From: an uncultured Chloroflexales bacterium
GTDB taxonomy: Bacteria; Chloroflexota; Chloroflexia; Chloroflexales; Chloroflexaceae
Assembly: GCA_937918935.1 (NCBI GenBank)
Contig: CAKZSI010000062.1
Span: 1-64,000 of the forward strand
Direction: 5' to 3'
Length of the DNA: 64,000 nt
The notes below the pieces were generated by a model. The model saw only the letters and a list, made by a program, of their open reading frames with translations. It made no database searches and was not told the origin of the DNA. The position numbers and the translations under genes were made by a program. This document shows, piece by piece, positions 18,377 to 27,399 of this stretch (its first letter is position 1; every line of letters begins with the position of its first letter).

Positions 18377-19381
18377 CGCCGCCAGCTCGTCGGGCCGGAG
18401 GTACTCTTCGATACGCGCCAGCGTATCCGCGTGGGCGATGGCCCGCCCCTCGCCGGTGTACTCCACCCAGGCCCCGGCGCACCAGCTCACCGCGCGCAGC
18501 AGAATGAACGGCCGACGGATCTCCAGACGCGCGCGCAGTTCCGACGAGTCCAGCTCGGGACGGGCGGCGCAGTAGGCCGCCAGGAAGTCCTCGATCTGCT
18601 GCGGGCCGAGAGTCCAGCCGGTCTTCCAGCGGGTGGTGGTGGGGATGGTAAAGTGGGCCAGGTCATAGGTCGGGTCGTCGAGGAGCGGGCGCTCCCAGTC
18701 CACCAGGCGGCAGCGCGGCCCGGCGGGCCGATCTTCGACCACGAAGTTGTGAGCCTGCACGTCGGTATGTACCAGGGCGAAGGGGGCAGGGAAGCGGCCG
18801 GCATGGCGCGCCGCGTCGCCGGCGGCGCGTTCGAGCAGGCGCGCCAGACATGCGCGCGCCGCTGCCGGGGCGCGTGGGCAGGCCAGATAGGGCGCCAGCC
18901 AGCCGCGGGCCTCCTCCAGGTCGTCAACCAGTGCCCGACGCAGGATGAAGTCGCCGTGGGCCGCAGGTGTCCGGTGCAGACGCGCGAGGGTCCGCGCCGC
19001 CGCGACAAGGTGCGTCGCGTCATCGTAGCGCAGCGGCCCGCCTGGCAGGTACTCCATTACCAGCAGGCCGTAGGGCAGGAACGCGAGCGTCGCGTCGAGG
19101 TAGTGCAGACGCGGGGCCACGCCCGCCGGCGCCAGCAGGCGCAGGGCCGCCGCCTCGTAGGCGATCTGGGCGCCGCCGGGCCGACCGATCTGCGAGCCTG
19201 TGTTGATACGCACCACCAGGGGCGGCCCCGTGTCGCGCCGGAGTAGATAGTTGATATTGTATTCGCCCTGAGCCAGAAACCGCAGATCCCAGGCGCCGGT
19301 CAGTTCCAGCGCGGGATGCCCGGCCACCTCGGGCCGGCGCAGATAGGTCTCGATGGCGGGTAAGAGTTCGGTTGCGAGCAT
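18341..19381 (-). CDS. APH-fold phosphotransferase (kinase)
   Basis: A 346-residue protein with the aminoglycoside phosphotransferase/choline kinase fold. The nucleotide-binding strand reads NYLLRRDTGPPLVVRIN, the Brenner motif is HTDVQAHNFVV, and the metal-binding Asp is in CRLVDWERP, followed by DPTYDLAHF. The substrate is unknown; members phosphorylate antibiotics, sugars or small alcohols. The ATG at 19381 gives the conserved start; the frame upstream encodes a palindromic repeat. It is convergent with the nucleoside hydrolase gene. Resistance should not be assumed. Confidence 0.8.
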   Translation of the reverse strand: MLATELLPAIETYLRRPEVAGHPALELTGAWDLRFLAQGEYNINYLLRRDTGPPLVVRINTGSQIGRPGGAQIAYEAAALRLLAPAGVAPRLHYLDATLAFLPYGLLVMEYLPGGPLRYDDATHLVAAARTLARLHRTPAAHGDFILRRALVDDLEEARGWLAPYLACPRAPAAARACLARLLERAAGDAARHAGRFPAPFALVHTDVQAHNFVVEDRPAGPRCRLVDWERPLLDDPTYDLAHFTIPTTTRWKTGWTLGPQQIEDFLAAYCAARPELDSSELRARLEIRRPFILLRAVSWCAGAWVEYTGEGRAIAHADTLARIEEYLRPDELAALFPEWLGLDAM

Positions 19382-19402
19382 GGCGGTAAACCTGATAATG
19401 GA

Positions 19403-19454
19403 GAAACCAGGTGTTCCTGGGAGGGCCAGGCCCTCTTCAGGAACACCTGGTTTC
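19403..19454. repeat. Composite nested palindrome
   Basis: The outer arms at 19403-19419 and 19438-19454 are perfect 17-bp reverse complements (GAAACCAGGTGTTCCTG). The loop contains a GAGGGCC/GGCCCTC hairpin of the second repeat family. Both families are thus combined in one cruciform-like element, between the ABC ATPase 3' end and the kinase start. Confidence 0.7.
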
Positions 19455-19543
19455 ATCGGTGACAATAGCGGGTTGGAGGGGCATGGGGAAGCCGGGTCTC
19501 CCCATGCTCCTGCCAGACAGGTGGGGCAGGGAACGAAACGACC

Positions 19544-20590
19544 TCATTGCTTCTCCCCCCCCATCACCCATAGCCGTTCCGGGGGGAGGGTCAGGTTCAC
19601 CGGGTCGCCGGGGCGGTAGAGGTTGGCGGCATCGGCCAGGGCTTCCAGGAGCAGCGCGCCCGCCTGGATCTGGTAGCGCATCCGCGCGCCGAGGTAGCGC
19701 GCCGCCGTTACCGTGCCGCGCAGGCGGTTGACCGGGCCATCGCAGCCGAGCGCCAGGGCCTCGGGGCGGATGGTCAGCACGGCAGCGCCCTGCAGCGGCG
19801 GTTCAGCGGCAAGCTCGAAGGCCCCCGCGTCGCTGATGAAGCGCCGGCCCGCCACGCGCCCGGGGATGAAGTTGCGCCCGCCAAGAAAGCGCGCGACAGC
19901 CAGGCTGGCCGGGCGCTCGTAGAGGCCCTGCGGGGTATCGTACTGCAACAGGCGTCCCTGCTCCAGCAGGGCGATGCGGTCGGCCAGTACCAGCGCCTCT
20001 TCCTGGTCGTGGGTCACCAGCAGGGTGGTGATGCCCAGACGGCGCTGCAAGCCGGCGACCAGGTCGCGCATTTCGGCCCGCAACCCGGCATCGAGCTGGC
20101 TGAAGGGTTCGTCGAGCAACAGCACCCGCGGTTCGACGATCAGCGCGCGCGCCAGGGCCACGCGCTGCTCCTGCCCGCCGGAGAGCTGGCCGGGGCGGCG
20201 GACGGCGCTGCCAGGCAACTGCACCAGCTCGAGCAGTTCATCAACCCGGCGCCGGATGGTCGCCGGGCGCTCGCCGCGCACCCGCAGCCCGAAGCCCACG
20301 TTGTCGCCGACGCTCATATGGGGCAGCAGCAACGGCTTCTGAAACACCATCGCCACGCCCCGGCGCTCGGGCGGCGTGGCCAGGACCGAGCGCCCATCGA
20401 AGCGCACATCGCCGCGGCAGGGGGCGAGCAGCCCGGCCACCAGGCGCAGCGTGGTGCTCTTGCCACAGCCCGAAGCGCCCAGCAACGCAACCAGTTCACC
20501 CGGGGCCACCTCGAGCGACAGATCGTGCAGTGCCGGAGTGGGCGCGCCAGGGTAGGTTTTGGTGAGGTCACAGAGTTGCAGGGCGGTCAT
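19544..20590 (-). CDS. ABC importer ATP-binding protein (YnjD/PotA-like, with TOBE domain)
   Basis: A 348-residue ATPase. Walker A is GASGCGKST, the Q-loop is in MVFQKPLLLPHMS, the signature is LSGGQEQRVALARAL, and Walker B is RVLLLDEPFSQLD. Residues about 240-340 form a TOBE-type regulatory domain. It is the last gene of a four-gene minus-strand set whose order is binding protein, permease, permease, ATPase. The binding protein is YnjB-like. E. coli YnjD is shorter (about 217 aa) and lacks TOBE, so this ATPase may derive from the spermidine/iron/thiamine group. Confidence 0.9.
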   Translation of the reverse strand: MTALQLCDLTKTYPGAPTPALHDLSLEVAPGELVALLGASGCGKSTTLRLVAGLLAPCRGDVRFDGRSVLATPPERRGVAMVFQKPLLLPHMSVGDNVGFGLRVRGERPATIRRRVDELLELVQLPGSAVRRPGQLSGGQEQRVALARALIVEPRVLLLDEPFSQLDAGLRAEMRDLVAGLQRRLGITTLLVTHDQEEALVLADRIALLEQGRLLQYDTPQGLYERPASLAVARFLGGRNFIPGRVAGRRFISDAGAFELAAEPPLQGAAVLTIRPEALALGCDGPVNRLRGTVTAARYLGARMRYQIQAGALLLEALADAANLYRPGDPVNLTLPPERLWVMGGEKQ

Positions 20591-20602
20591 AGAAAAGGAC
20601 AG

Positions 20603-21442
20603 TTACAGTCCGCGAATGCCGCCAGCGGCCGGCGCAGCGCCCAGAAAGCGGGCGATCAGCGCCAGCAACACCACCGCCGGGGCGATGAACACCAGGCTCA
20701 GCGCGGCGGTTACCGCGTTGTCGCCGCTGCGGGCAAAGGCGAACAGCAGCATCGGCAGGGTCACCAATCGCCCTCCGCCGATGATCAACGTCAGCGCATA
20801 CTGGCTCCACGAGATCAGAAAGACAAACAGCGCACCGACCACTAGACCGGGCAGTACCGCCGGCAGGGTCACCCACCACCAGACCTGTGCCGGGCGCGCG
20901 CCGAGAGTGCGCGCCAGGTCCTCGTACTGCCGGTCGAAGTTGGCGAACACACCAGCCATCACCAGGGCCATGTACGGAGTTGCGGGCACGAGATGGACCA
21001 GGGTGACACCGAGGAAGGTGTCGGCCAGGCCGTAGCGGATGAACACGATCTGCATGCCGAGGGAGACAGCAAAGGCGGGGACGATCAACGGCGCGAGGAT
21101 GAGCATTTCGATCAGGGCGCGTCCGCGGAAGCGGTACATGCCCAGCGCGCGCCCGGCGGGCACTCCGATGAGCGTGGCGAGCAGCGTCACCGCCCCGGCG
21201 AGCAACAGGCTGTCACGGAGGGCCGGCAGCACCTGCGACTCCGGGGCGGCCAGGTAGCGCCAGGCCCGCAGGCTCCAGCGTTCCGGCAGGAGATCGGGAA
21301 AGCTCCAGCGAAAGGCAAACGACCAGATGACGAGCGGAATGATCGGTAGGAGCATGCAAATTACCATCGCCGCCAGGACAAACCAGCGCAGCAGGGGCGG
21401 GCGCGGCGGGGAGGGTCCGGCAGGAGATTCCGCAGAACGCAT
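20603..21442 (-). CDS. ABC importer permease (second, YnjC C-terminal-half-like)
   Basis: A 279-residue permease with about six TM helices. The EAA loop is recognisable as YEDLARTLGARPAQVWWWVT. The start at 21442 lies 2 nt after the stop of the upstream permease, so the genes are translationally coupled. With its partner it should form the membrane channel of the importer encoded by this operon. Confidence 0.88.
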   Translation of the reverse strand: MRSAESPAGPSPPRPPLLRWFVLAAMVICMLLPIIPLVIWSFAFRWSFPDLLPERWSLRAWRYLAAPESQVLPALRDSLLLAGAVTLLATLIGVPAGRALGMYRFRGRALIEMLILAPLIVPAFAVSLGMQIVFIRYGLADTFLGVTLVHLVPATPYMALVMAGVFANFDRQYEDLARTLGARPAQVWWWVTLPAVLPGLVVGALFVFLISWSQYALTLIIGGGRLVTLPMLLFAFARSGDNAVTAALSLVFIAPAVVLLALIARFLGAAPAAGGIRGL

Positions 21443-21444
21443 CG

Positions 21445-22326
21445 TCAGTCGGCCTCGCGGCGCAGGTAGCGCCGGCTCACGTGGAGATAAGCGACAATTG
21501 CGGCGCCAGCGACCAGGGTAATAATCACGCACAGGGCCATGGCCTCGGCCCGCGCGGCCAGATCCACCGCGGTGTAGCGCTTGTAGGCCAGCACCGGCAA
21601 CACCTGCGGGTAGCTGGCGCCGAGCAAATAGGGTACCTCGAAGGCGCCGAAGGAGAAGGCAAAGGCAATCACCGAGGCCGCGAGCACCCCTGGCAGCATT
21701 AGCGGCAACAGCACCAGGCGAAACCGCTGCCAGCGATTCGCGCCCAGGGAGCGAGCCAGTTCCTCGTACTCCGGCCCGATGGCGTGGAGCACGGCCAGCG
21801 TGGTCACCCCGATAAAGGCCGTCTCCTTCCAGACATACTCGGCGATGATCCCGAACCCGGCGCGGTCGAAGACCAGCACGGGGAACTGGCCGGGGTCGTC
21901 AATCAGCCCGAAGGCTGCGGCGACGCGGGCGAGCAACCCGCTCTGGCTGAGCACATCGGCCATAGCCACTGCGCCGACCAGGTGGGGGATGGGCAGGTTG
22001 AACTGGAAGATGAAACTGAGCGCCTGCCGCCCCCGCATGGTAGCGCGGATGGCCAGGGCCACCGCCACCGCCAGCGCCGTAGCGATCAGCGTCGAGGCCA
22101 CGGCGATGTACAGGGTCAAAAGCAGCGAAGCGAGAAACGAGGATTGCCGCAGGACCGCAGCATAGGCCGCGAGACTGAACCCCGTCTGCCCGATCAGCGG
22201 CAAAAAGCCAAAGGACTGGATCAGGGCGAAGAACAGACCGCCGCCGAAAAGCAGGACCACCACCGCCAGCGTCGGGGCGAGCATCAGCCAGATCCGCGGC
22301 CGTTCGGGGTCAGCGCTCCAGAACAT
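21445..22326 (-). CDS. ABC importer permease (first, YnjC N-terminal-half-like)
   Basis: A 293-residue permease with about six TM helices; the EAA loop is YEELARSLGANRWQRFRLVL. It overlaps the 3' end of the binding-protein gene by 17 nt. In E. coli YnjC the two permease halves are fused in one 511-residue protein; here they are separate genes. Confidence 0.88.
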   Translation of the reverse strand: MFWSADPERPRIWLMLAPTLAVVVLLFGGGLFFALIQSFGFLPLIGQTGFSLAAYAAVLRQSSFLASLLLTLYIAVASTLIATALAVAVALAIRATMRGRQALSFIFQFNLPIPHLVGAVAMADVLSQSGLLARVAAAFGLIDDPGQFPVLVFDRAGFGIIAEYVWKETAFIGVTTLAVLHAIGPEYEELARSLGANRWQRFRLVLLPLMLPGVLAASVIAFAFSFGAFEVPYLLGASYPQVLPVLAYKRYTAVDLAARAEAMALCVIITLVAGAAIVAYLHVSRRYLRREAD

Positions 22327-23584
22327 TGGCGATCCAGTCCTCCTCGATGCGCGTCAACCAGGGCGCCTGCAACTCGGAGAGTTGGCGCGCGGCGAGTTCA
22401 TCGGCGGGCAGCACCGCCTCGGGGCGGAGCAGGGCGGAGAACTTCTCGACCCACTCTGCGGGCAACTTCGCGAAGGAGAGCGGCGTGCTCCACCCTACCA
22501 CCTCGGGCTTCGCAGCTTCGTACTGCGCCTCGGGCGAGAGCAAGAAGTTCGCGACGACCATCGCCCCGGCCTTGTTGGCCGCATTGTAGGGAATGGTCAC
22601 ATAGTTGGTATTGGCGATGGTGCCGCTCTCGAAGACCCAGGTGCGGGCGGTGGCGGGATAGACCCCGCGGGCGATCTGGTTCGCCGCGTGGGTGGGACTG
22701 TAGTTCATCGAGATCCACACCTCGCCGCGGGAGAACAGATCGTAGAGCGCAGTGCTGGTCTGGGGGTAGGTCTCGCCGCCACGCCAGAGGCAGGGTTCCA
22801 CCTCATTGAGCATCTGCCAGGTCCTTTCGGCGATGGGGGCGTAGCGCGTTTCATCGAACGGGCCGAGGAGTTGCGTATAATCGCCTGCGGCGGCGTAGAA
22901 GACGTGGCGCACGAAGACGCTGCCGGTAAAATCGGGCGGCGCGGGGTAGGTGAACTTGCCCGGATTGACGCAGGCCCACTCCAGCAGCGCCTCGACGCTG
23001 CGGGGCGGCTCGGCAAGCCGTGCACTGTCGTACTCCATCACGAACTGGGCCGAGCCCCAGGGCGACTCATCGTACTCGACCGGAAAGCCGAAGTCGTAGG
23101 CGATGGAGGGACTCTCCCAATCCACGAACTGATTACTCGGCAGCAGATCGGCCCAGTTGCGAAACACCGCCCCGGCTTCTTTCAGGGTGCGGAAGTTCTC
23201 GCCATTGATCCAGATCAGATCGACCGAGCCACCGGCATCCTTCCCGGCCTGTTTCTCGGCCAGGACCTTGTTGACCGTCTCGACAATATCGGTGACCGGC
23301 GCCTGTCTGAGGGTGATCCCATAGCGTTCCTTCAGCGTACTGGCCACATAGCCATTGACATAGGCATTGATCGCGTCCGAGCCGCCCCACATGAACCATG
23401 TCACCGTTTGCCCACGAGCAGCCTCGGCGATCTGCTCGAAGCTCATCGAGCGGTAACGCTGCTCGAAGGGCTGCTGGCCAGCCCCTGCGGGCGCGCCCGG
23501 CTGGCCGGCGCAGGCGGCAAGCAGCAGCAGCGTGAGCGTCAAGAACAGGCGTGAGTATGCCGCACACAAGAAACGTCCAATCAT
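22310..23584 (-). CDS. YnjB-like ABC substrate-binding lipoprotein
   Basis: A 424-residue exported protein. The lipobox LLLLAACAG (Cys about residue 24) predicts a lipoprotein. The sequence from TVTWFMWGGSDAINAYVNGY through GSVDLIWINGENFRTLKEAG is characteristic of YnjB (COG4134), whose substrate is unproven; thiamine-related and other compounds have been suggested for the family. The start MIGRFLCAAYS at 23584 gives a normal signal peptide; the longer frame upstream is not signal-like. It heads the operon with two permeases and an ATPase. Confidence 0.87.
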   Translation of the reverse strand: MIGRFLCAAYSRLFLTLTLLLLAACAGQPGAPAGAGQQPFEQRYRSMSFEQIAEAARGQTVTWFMWGGSDAINAYVNGYVASTLKERYGITLRQAPVTDIVETVNKVLAEKQAGKDAGGSVDLIWINGENFRTLKEAGAVFRNWADLLPSNQFVDWESPSIAYDFGFPVEYDESPWGSAQFVMEYDSARLAEPPRSVEALLEWACVNPGKFTYPAPPDFTGSVFVRHVFYAAAGDYTQLLGPFDETRYAPIAERTWQMLNEVEPCLWRGGETYPQTSTALYDLFSRGEVWISMNYSPTHAANQIARGVYPATARTWVFESGTIANTNYVTIPYNAANKAGAMVVANFLLSPEAQYEAAKPEVVGWSTPLSFAKLPAEWVEKFSALLRPEAVLPADELAARQLSELQAPWLTRIEEDWIANVLER

Positions 23585-23627
23585 AGAAGTATGATACAGG
23601 GGCGTAGAGCCGGCCCCCCGGGCCGCA

Positions 23628-24365
23628 TTACAACGGCCGTGCCCTGGGGATCGCCTCAGCCGAGCCATAGACCATCACCGGTTCACCGAGGATCAGCCCC
23701 TCGGGGGTCAACGGGCAGAGATAGGCATAAACCTCGACCCCGGCGGTGATGGCGCTGCGCAGGGCGCGCCCAAACTCGGGGTCCACATCATCGGGAACCA
23801 GAGCCCGCGCGGCGTGGCGCTGTATGATGAACACGATGGCGCAACGCTGCCCGTTGCGGGCCATCTGGGTAAGGGCCTGCACCTGGCGACGGCCCCGGTC
23901 GGTCGGCGCATCGGGGAAACGGGCCAGGCCGTTCTCGACCTTACTGACCGATTTGACCTCGACGACACAGGTACTGATCCCCTCGCTAAGCCGAAAATCG
24001 AAGCGATGCTCGCCGATCATCACCTCGCGCTGCACCCTGGTGTAGCGGGCAAACTGGGGCAGCGCCCCGGCGGCCAGGGCCGCGACTACCAGCCGGTTGG
24101 CCAGGTGCGTATCGAGCGAAACAAGCTCGCCATTCTGGTAGACACCAATCACCTGATAGCTGGTCTTGCGGCCAATCTCCTCGCGGGGCGCCAGCAACAG
24201 GCGCGCACCGGGAACCAGCAGGTCGAGCAGGCGGCCGCGGTCGGCCAGATGGGCGCGCACCATCCGGCGCCCCAGGCGGGCTTCCACAACCAGTTGATTG
24301 GGCCGGGAGACAAACTCCGCCTCCACGAGCGGTCCGCTGGAGGTAAGAGGCACACGGACGGGCAT
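23628..24365 (-). CDS. sfsA: DNA/RNA nuclease SfsA homologue
   Basis: A 245-residue protein (E. coli SfsA is 234). The N-terminal OB-fold part has [19 protein letters not shown] and [12 protein letters not shown], with the family motif NxGRL replaced by DRGRL. The C-terminal PD-(D/E)XK-like domain has RFDFRL and [20 protein letters not shown], followed by [14 protein letters not shown], all signatures of SfsA. It was first described as a sugar fermentation stimulation protein and is now viewed as a nuclease. The ATG at 24365 has CAGGA 7 nt upstream; ATG 24398 is an alternative. Confidence 0.92.
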   Translation of the reverse strand: MPVRVPLTSSGPLVEAEFVSRPNQLVVEARLGRRMVRAHLADRGRLLDLLVPGARLLLAPREEIGRKTSYQVIGVYQNGELVSLDTHLANRLVVAALAAGALPQFARYTRVQREVMIGEHRFDFRLSEGISTCVVEVKSVSKVENGLARFPDAPTDRGRRQVQALTQMARNGQRCAIVFIIQRHAARALVPDDVDPEFGRALRSAITAGVEVYAYLCPLTPEGLILGEPVMVYGSAEAIPRARPL

Positions 24366-24717
24366 AGCTAATCCTGGCGGCGGGAAGGTTCGCACCATAT
24401 TCGCTGCGTAGTATACCACGAGGATTAACCGCTCCGGTATCAACAAGCGCATCTACGGCTTGACGAAACACCACCCCGGGTGTACACTCCCAACGGTGAA
24501 ATTGCACCGCCAACAATTGCTTTAACAACGATATCACGGCGCCCAACTGCAGGCGCCTTTCGAAGGGCGCGGGGAAACCGTGTTTCTCCACCCCCCTGCC
24601 CGTCGAAAACTCTGAATCTATCCATACCCCTCGGATGAGAGGACTGGTGAGGGCCATCCCCTCCCAGACCCTCCCGCAGGCGTTATCTGAACCGGTCCCC
24701 AATAATCATAGCAGTCT
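24366..24717. other. Intergenic region between divergent sfsA and marR-like genes
   Basis: It contains a degenerate GTGGGGAAACC-family copy around 24570-24600 and a possible promoter at 24460-24488. No gene is supported. Confidence 0.45.
24460..24488 (+). promoter_or_regulatory. Possible sigma-70 promoter for the MarR-type gene
   Basis: TTGACG at 24460-24465, a 17-nt spacer and TACACT at 24483-24488. It is about 230 nt upstream of the MarR-type start, on the same strand. Confidence 0.4.
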
Positions 24718-25182
24718 ATGTCCTCGCAACCCTGCCAGCAGTACCGTATGTTTCACGACATTTATGTGTTACTGGACGACGGTGATCGCCGGGTGCTTCG
24801 CGCCTTCAACCTGAGTCCCTCGCAGTTCGCTGTACTGCTGCTGCTGGACGGCGAGGCAGGCTGGCGCCTGACCGATCTCAGCGAGCGGCTGCTGGTGGAT
24901 AAGAGCACGATCACACGGATCGTTGACCGTCTCGAAAGCGCCGGGCTGGTGCGCCGCGAGGCCGACCCCGATGACCGCCGCGTACAGCGGGTGGTGCTGA
25001 CCGGCCAGGGACGGGAGAGGCGCGACCGGGCCCGCGCGGCCCACGAGCGCTCGATCGAGCGACGTATGGGCGCCCTCGACACCGACGAGCAGCGCCAGTT
25101 GCTCGCGCTGCTCACCAGGCTACGTGACGGTTTGCAGGCCGATCTCGTCAATATGGCCAGTACTCCGTCCCAGCACAGTTGA
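24718..25182 (+). CDS. MarR-family transcriptional regulator
   Basis: A 154-residue winged-helix regulator. The HTH and wing are typical of MarR: LTDLSERLLVDKSTITRIVD, then RLESAGLVRREADPDDRRV with the conserved DxRxxxV wing. Dimerisation helices lie at both ends. It is followed by about 690 bp of repeats before the maltodextrin operon, and no divergent transporter gene overlaps its promoter, so its target is unclear. Confidence 0.9.
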   Translation: MSSQPCQQYRMFHDIYVLLDDGDRRVLRAFNLSPSQFAVLLLLDGEAGWRLTDLSERLLVDKSTITRIVDRLESAGLVRREADPDDRRVQRVVLTGQGRERRDRARAAHERSIERRMGALDTDEQRQLLALLTRLRDGLQADLVNMASTPSQHS

Positions 25183-25872
25183 TGAGCAGGGCCGAAGCAT
25201 TGGCATAGCCCTTCGGCCCAACGCGGGCGCGCTACTGGTACTACAACGAGCCTGGGGGAGGTTCGGAGGGGCGAAGCCCCTCCCCGAATACCCCGCGGAG
25301 ACGAAGTCTGGCTGTAGCGCCCGATCGGCCTACGGAAAGGGGGTGACGCTATAGGATTGAAGCAGCATGCCTGACAGGAGGGACTGGAACCCTCCGCATT
25401 CCTGCCCAGTGAGGGGTGTGGAAGGCAGTACACCGGGAACGTCGAGGGTTGTGGCGAAGACGCCACGAGCAACCGCCGGTTTTTTCGCCCCACCTCAGCT
25501 ATTCCCCCGCATCTACAGGTTCTCCCTGGGAACAAATTGCTCACCTGTGGCCGGTACTGGCCAGCTTTACAAGACGGTCTCAAAAGCGAGACGGCATACG
25601 ACGGGTATGCAGGCATGTTCCCGGGAGGGCACGGTCCTCCCGGAGAGGAGATCAGGTTTCCCTGCCCCTCCCCGGCTGGCCGTCAGAGGTTTTGGGATTG
25701 GTCTCCTGGTAGTCTGTAAACAACGTTTTCCGCTAAACCTCTGCCCCCTCCCCAACCCTCCCCCGCTTGGAGAGGTCGCCCGTCTCCTTCCCCCAACGGG
25801 GGAAGGCTGGGAGGGAGGCGGAAATGCCAGGAAACTCCCTTTGCAGACCATATAGCGAAGGAGCATAGAAAC
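25183..25872. other. Long repeat-rich intergenic region upstream of the maltodextrin operon
   Basis: The region carries a GGAGGGGC/GCCCCTCC hairpin at 25265-25283, a GGGAGGGCACGGTCCTCCC hairpin near 25619, and a MITE-like element at 25711-25850 ending 22 nt before the binding-protein start. The element thus supplies the 5' leader of the operon. No gene is supported. Confidence 0.55.
25711..25850. mobile_element. MITE-like element, copy A
   Basis: The ends TAGTCTGTAAA (25710-25720) and TTTGCAGACCA (25840-25850) are inverted repeats matching at 9 of 11 positions. The interior has CGCTAAACC, pyrimidine-rich CCCTCCCCAACC, then the complementary GGCTGGGAGGGAGGCGG and GAAATGCC. The same order recurs at 52796-52910 and 59551-59690. 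It has no coding capacity. Confidence 0.6.
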
Positions 25873-27120
25873 ATGAAACGCTTCAGTTTGCTGGCTGCGC
25901 TCAGCGCACTGGTCGCGCTGATCCTGGCCGCCTGTGGCGGCGGCGCCGCCCAGCCGACCGCGGCCCCCGTCCCCACCACTGCCCCACCCACCGGCGCCAT
26001 GGCGGCCCCGCCCACCGGCGGCATGCCGATCGAAGGCGCCATCACCCTGTGGCACGCCTACGGCACCGGCAGCACCGAGGAAGAGGTGATCAACGAACTG
26101 GTCGAGCGCGCCCGCGCCGCCTACCCCAACGCGACCATCAACGTTTTGCAGATCCCCTTCGACCAGATCTTCACCAAGTTCCAGAACGAGGTCTCCGCGG
26201 GCGGCGGCCCCGATATGTTCATCGCCCCCAACGACAGCCTGGGGGACCAGGTGCGCGCCGGCCTGCTGGCCGACCTGAGCGCCTACGTGCCGGCACTCCA
26301 GGCCGAGAACGTCTCGCCAGTGGCGATCGAAGGCATGAGCCTCGACGGCAAACTCTATGCCATCCCCGAGTCGTTCAAGGCCGTGGCGCTCTACTACAAC
26401 AAGAGCAAGGTCGCCACTCCGCCCGCCACTACCGACGAACTGCTCGCAGCCGTGCGCGGCGGCAACACCGCCGTGTTTAACCAGATCGCCTATCACAACT
26501 TCGGCTGGCTGCAGGCCTTCGGTGGCAAACTGATGGACGAGACCGGCAGGTGCGTCGCCGACCAGACCGGCGGCGTAGAGTGGTTCACCTTCCTCAAGAC
26601 GCTGAAGGCGGAGCCAACCGTGACCTTCTCTATCGATACCGGAAAGGCCGACTCGCTCTTCAAGGAGGGCAAGGCCGATATGATCGTCAACGGTCCCTGG
26701 GCGCTGGGTGACTACCGCGAGACGCTGGGCGACAACCTGGGCGTAGCCCCTATGCCCGGGGCAACCAGCCCGGCCGGCCCGCTCACCGGCGTTGACGGCT
26801 TCTATGTGAGCGTCAACAGCGCCAATCCAGCCGGCGCGGTGGCCCTGGCCATGTTCCTCACCAGCAAGGAGTCGCTGCAACTCTACGTCGAGAAGGCCGG
26901 CCACGTGCCCGCCCGCACCGACATCGCGATTGCCGACCCGCTGGTTGCCGGCTTTGCCGAGGCCGCTCAGACCGGGGTTCCCCGCCCGCAGATCCCCGAG
27001 ATGAGCAACTTCTGGACGCCCTTCGGCGACGCGATCACCAAAGTGCTTGATGGCGGCGCCGACCCGGCGGCGGCGATTACCGAGGCCTGCGCGACGATGA
27101 ACACCGCCAACGGCAAATAG
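25873..27120 (+). CDS. Maltodextrin/sugar ABC transporter substrate-binding lipoprotein (MalE-like)
   Basis: A 415-residue exported protein. The signal peptide ends in the lipobox LAAC (Cys 21), followed by a Pro/Thr/Ala-rich linker. The mature part has family 1 solute-binding signatures: ITLWHAYGTGSTEEEVINEL, GGGPDMFIAPNDSLGDQVR, DGKLYAIPESFKAVALYYN and ADMIVNGPWALGDYRE. It begins an operon with two permeases and is followed by an intracellular amylase, which points to maltodextrins; other oligosaccharides remain possible. Confidence 0.88.
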   Translation: MKRFSLLAALSALVALILAACGGGAAQPTAAPVPTTAPPTGAMAAPPTGGMPIEGAITLWHAYGTGSTEEEVINELVERARAAYPNATINVLQIPFDQIFTKFQNEVSAGGGPDMFIAPNDSLGDQVRAGLLADLSAYVPALQAENVSPVAIEGMSLDGKLYAIPESFKAVALYYNKSKVATPPATTDELLAAVRGGNTAVFNQIAYHNFGWLQAFGGKLMDETGRCVADQTGGVEWFTFLKTLKAEPTVTFSIDTGKADSLFKEGKADMIVNGPWALGDYRETLGDNLGVAPMPGATSPAGPLTGVDGFYVSVNSANPAGAVALAMFLTSKESLQLYVEKAGHVPARTDIAIADPLVAGFAEAAQTGVPRPQIPEMSNFWTPFGDAITKVLDGGADPAAAITEACATMNTANGK

Positions 27121-27195
27121 TCTCGCGCCTCGCTGGCTGGTCGGCGATGCCGGCCAACCAGCGGACTATGGAACAGACAGCCTCCATTAACGTTC

Positions 27196-27223
27196 GTAGG
27201 GGCGGTTTGCGAACCGCCCCTAC
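27196..27223. repeat. GTAGGGGCGGTT palindrome between malE-like and malF-like genes
   Basis: Arms GTAGGGGCGGTT and AACCGCCCCTAC (12 bp, perfect) flank TGCG. It lies 75 nt after the binding-protein stop and about 175 nt before the first permease. Hairpins in this place commonly stop or stabilise transcripts so that the binding protein is made in excess; that role is inferred. The same motif is frequent in genomes of several phyla as a REP-like sequence. Confidence 0.65.
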
Positions 27224-27399
27224 TGGCACATCAGGTTGTTTTGAATGGGTCTGGGGCTTGCCCCAAAAACGCTGCTCAAGCCCTTCGCGCAAAGCCCGGA
27301 AGAGCCAGCCGCCTCAGATTCTGGTATAGTTAAGCAGTATCCCGTATTGCTTGCTGGCGTCACTGTTGCGCGTAGCGTCATTCCAATGGAGGAAACCCT

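Noticed and set aside
18341-19381. Aminoglycoside resistance gene
   Set aside because: Only the general kinase fold is visible; the family covers many other substrates and there is no resistance context.
25567-26904. A 445-codon minus-strand frame over the MalE-like gene
   Set aside because: It is antisense to a clear binding-protein gene and extends through repeats.
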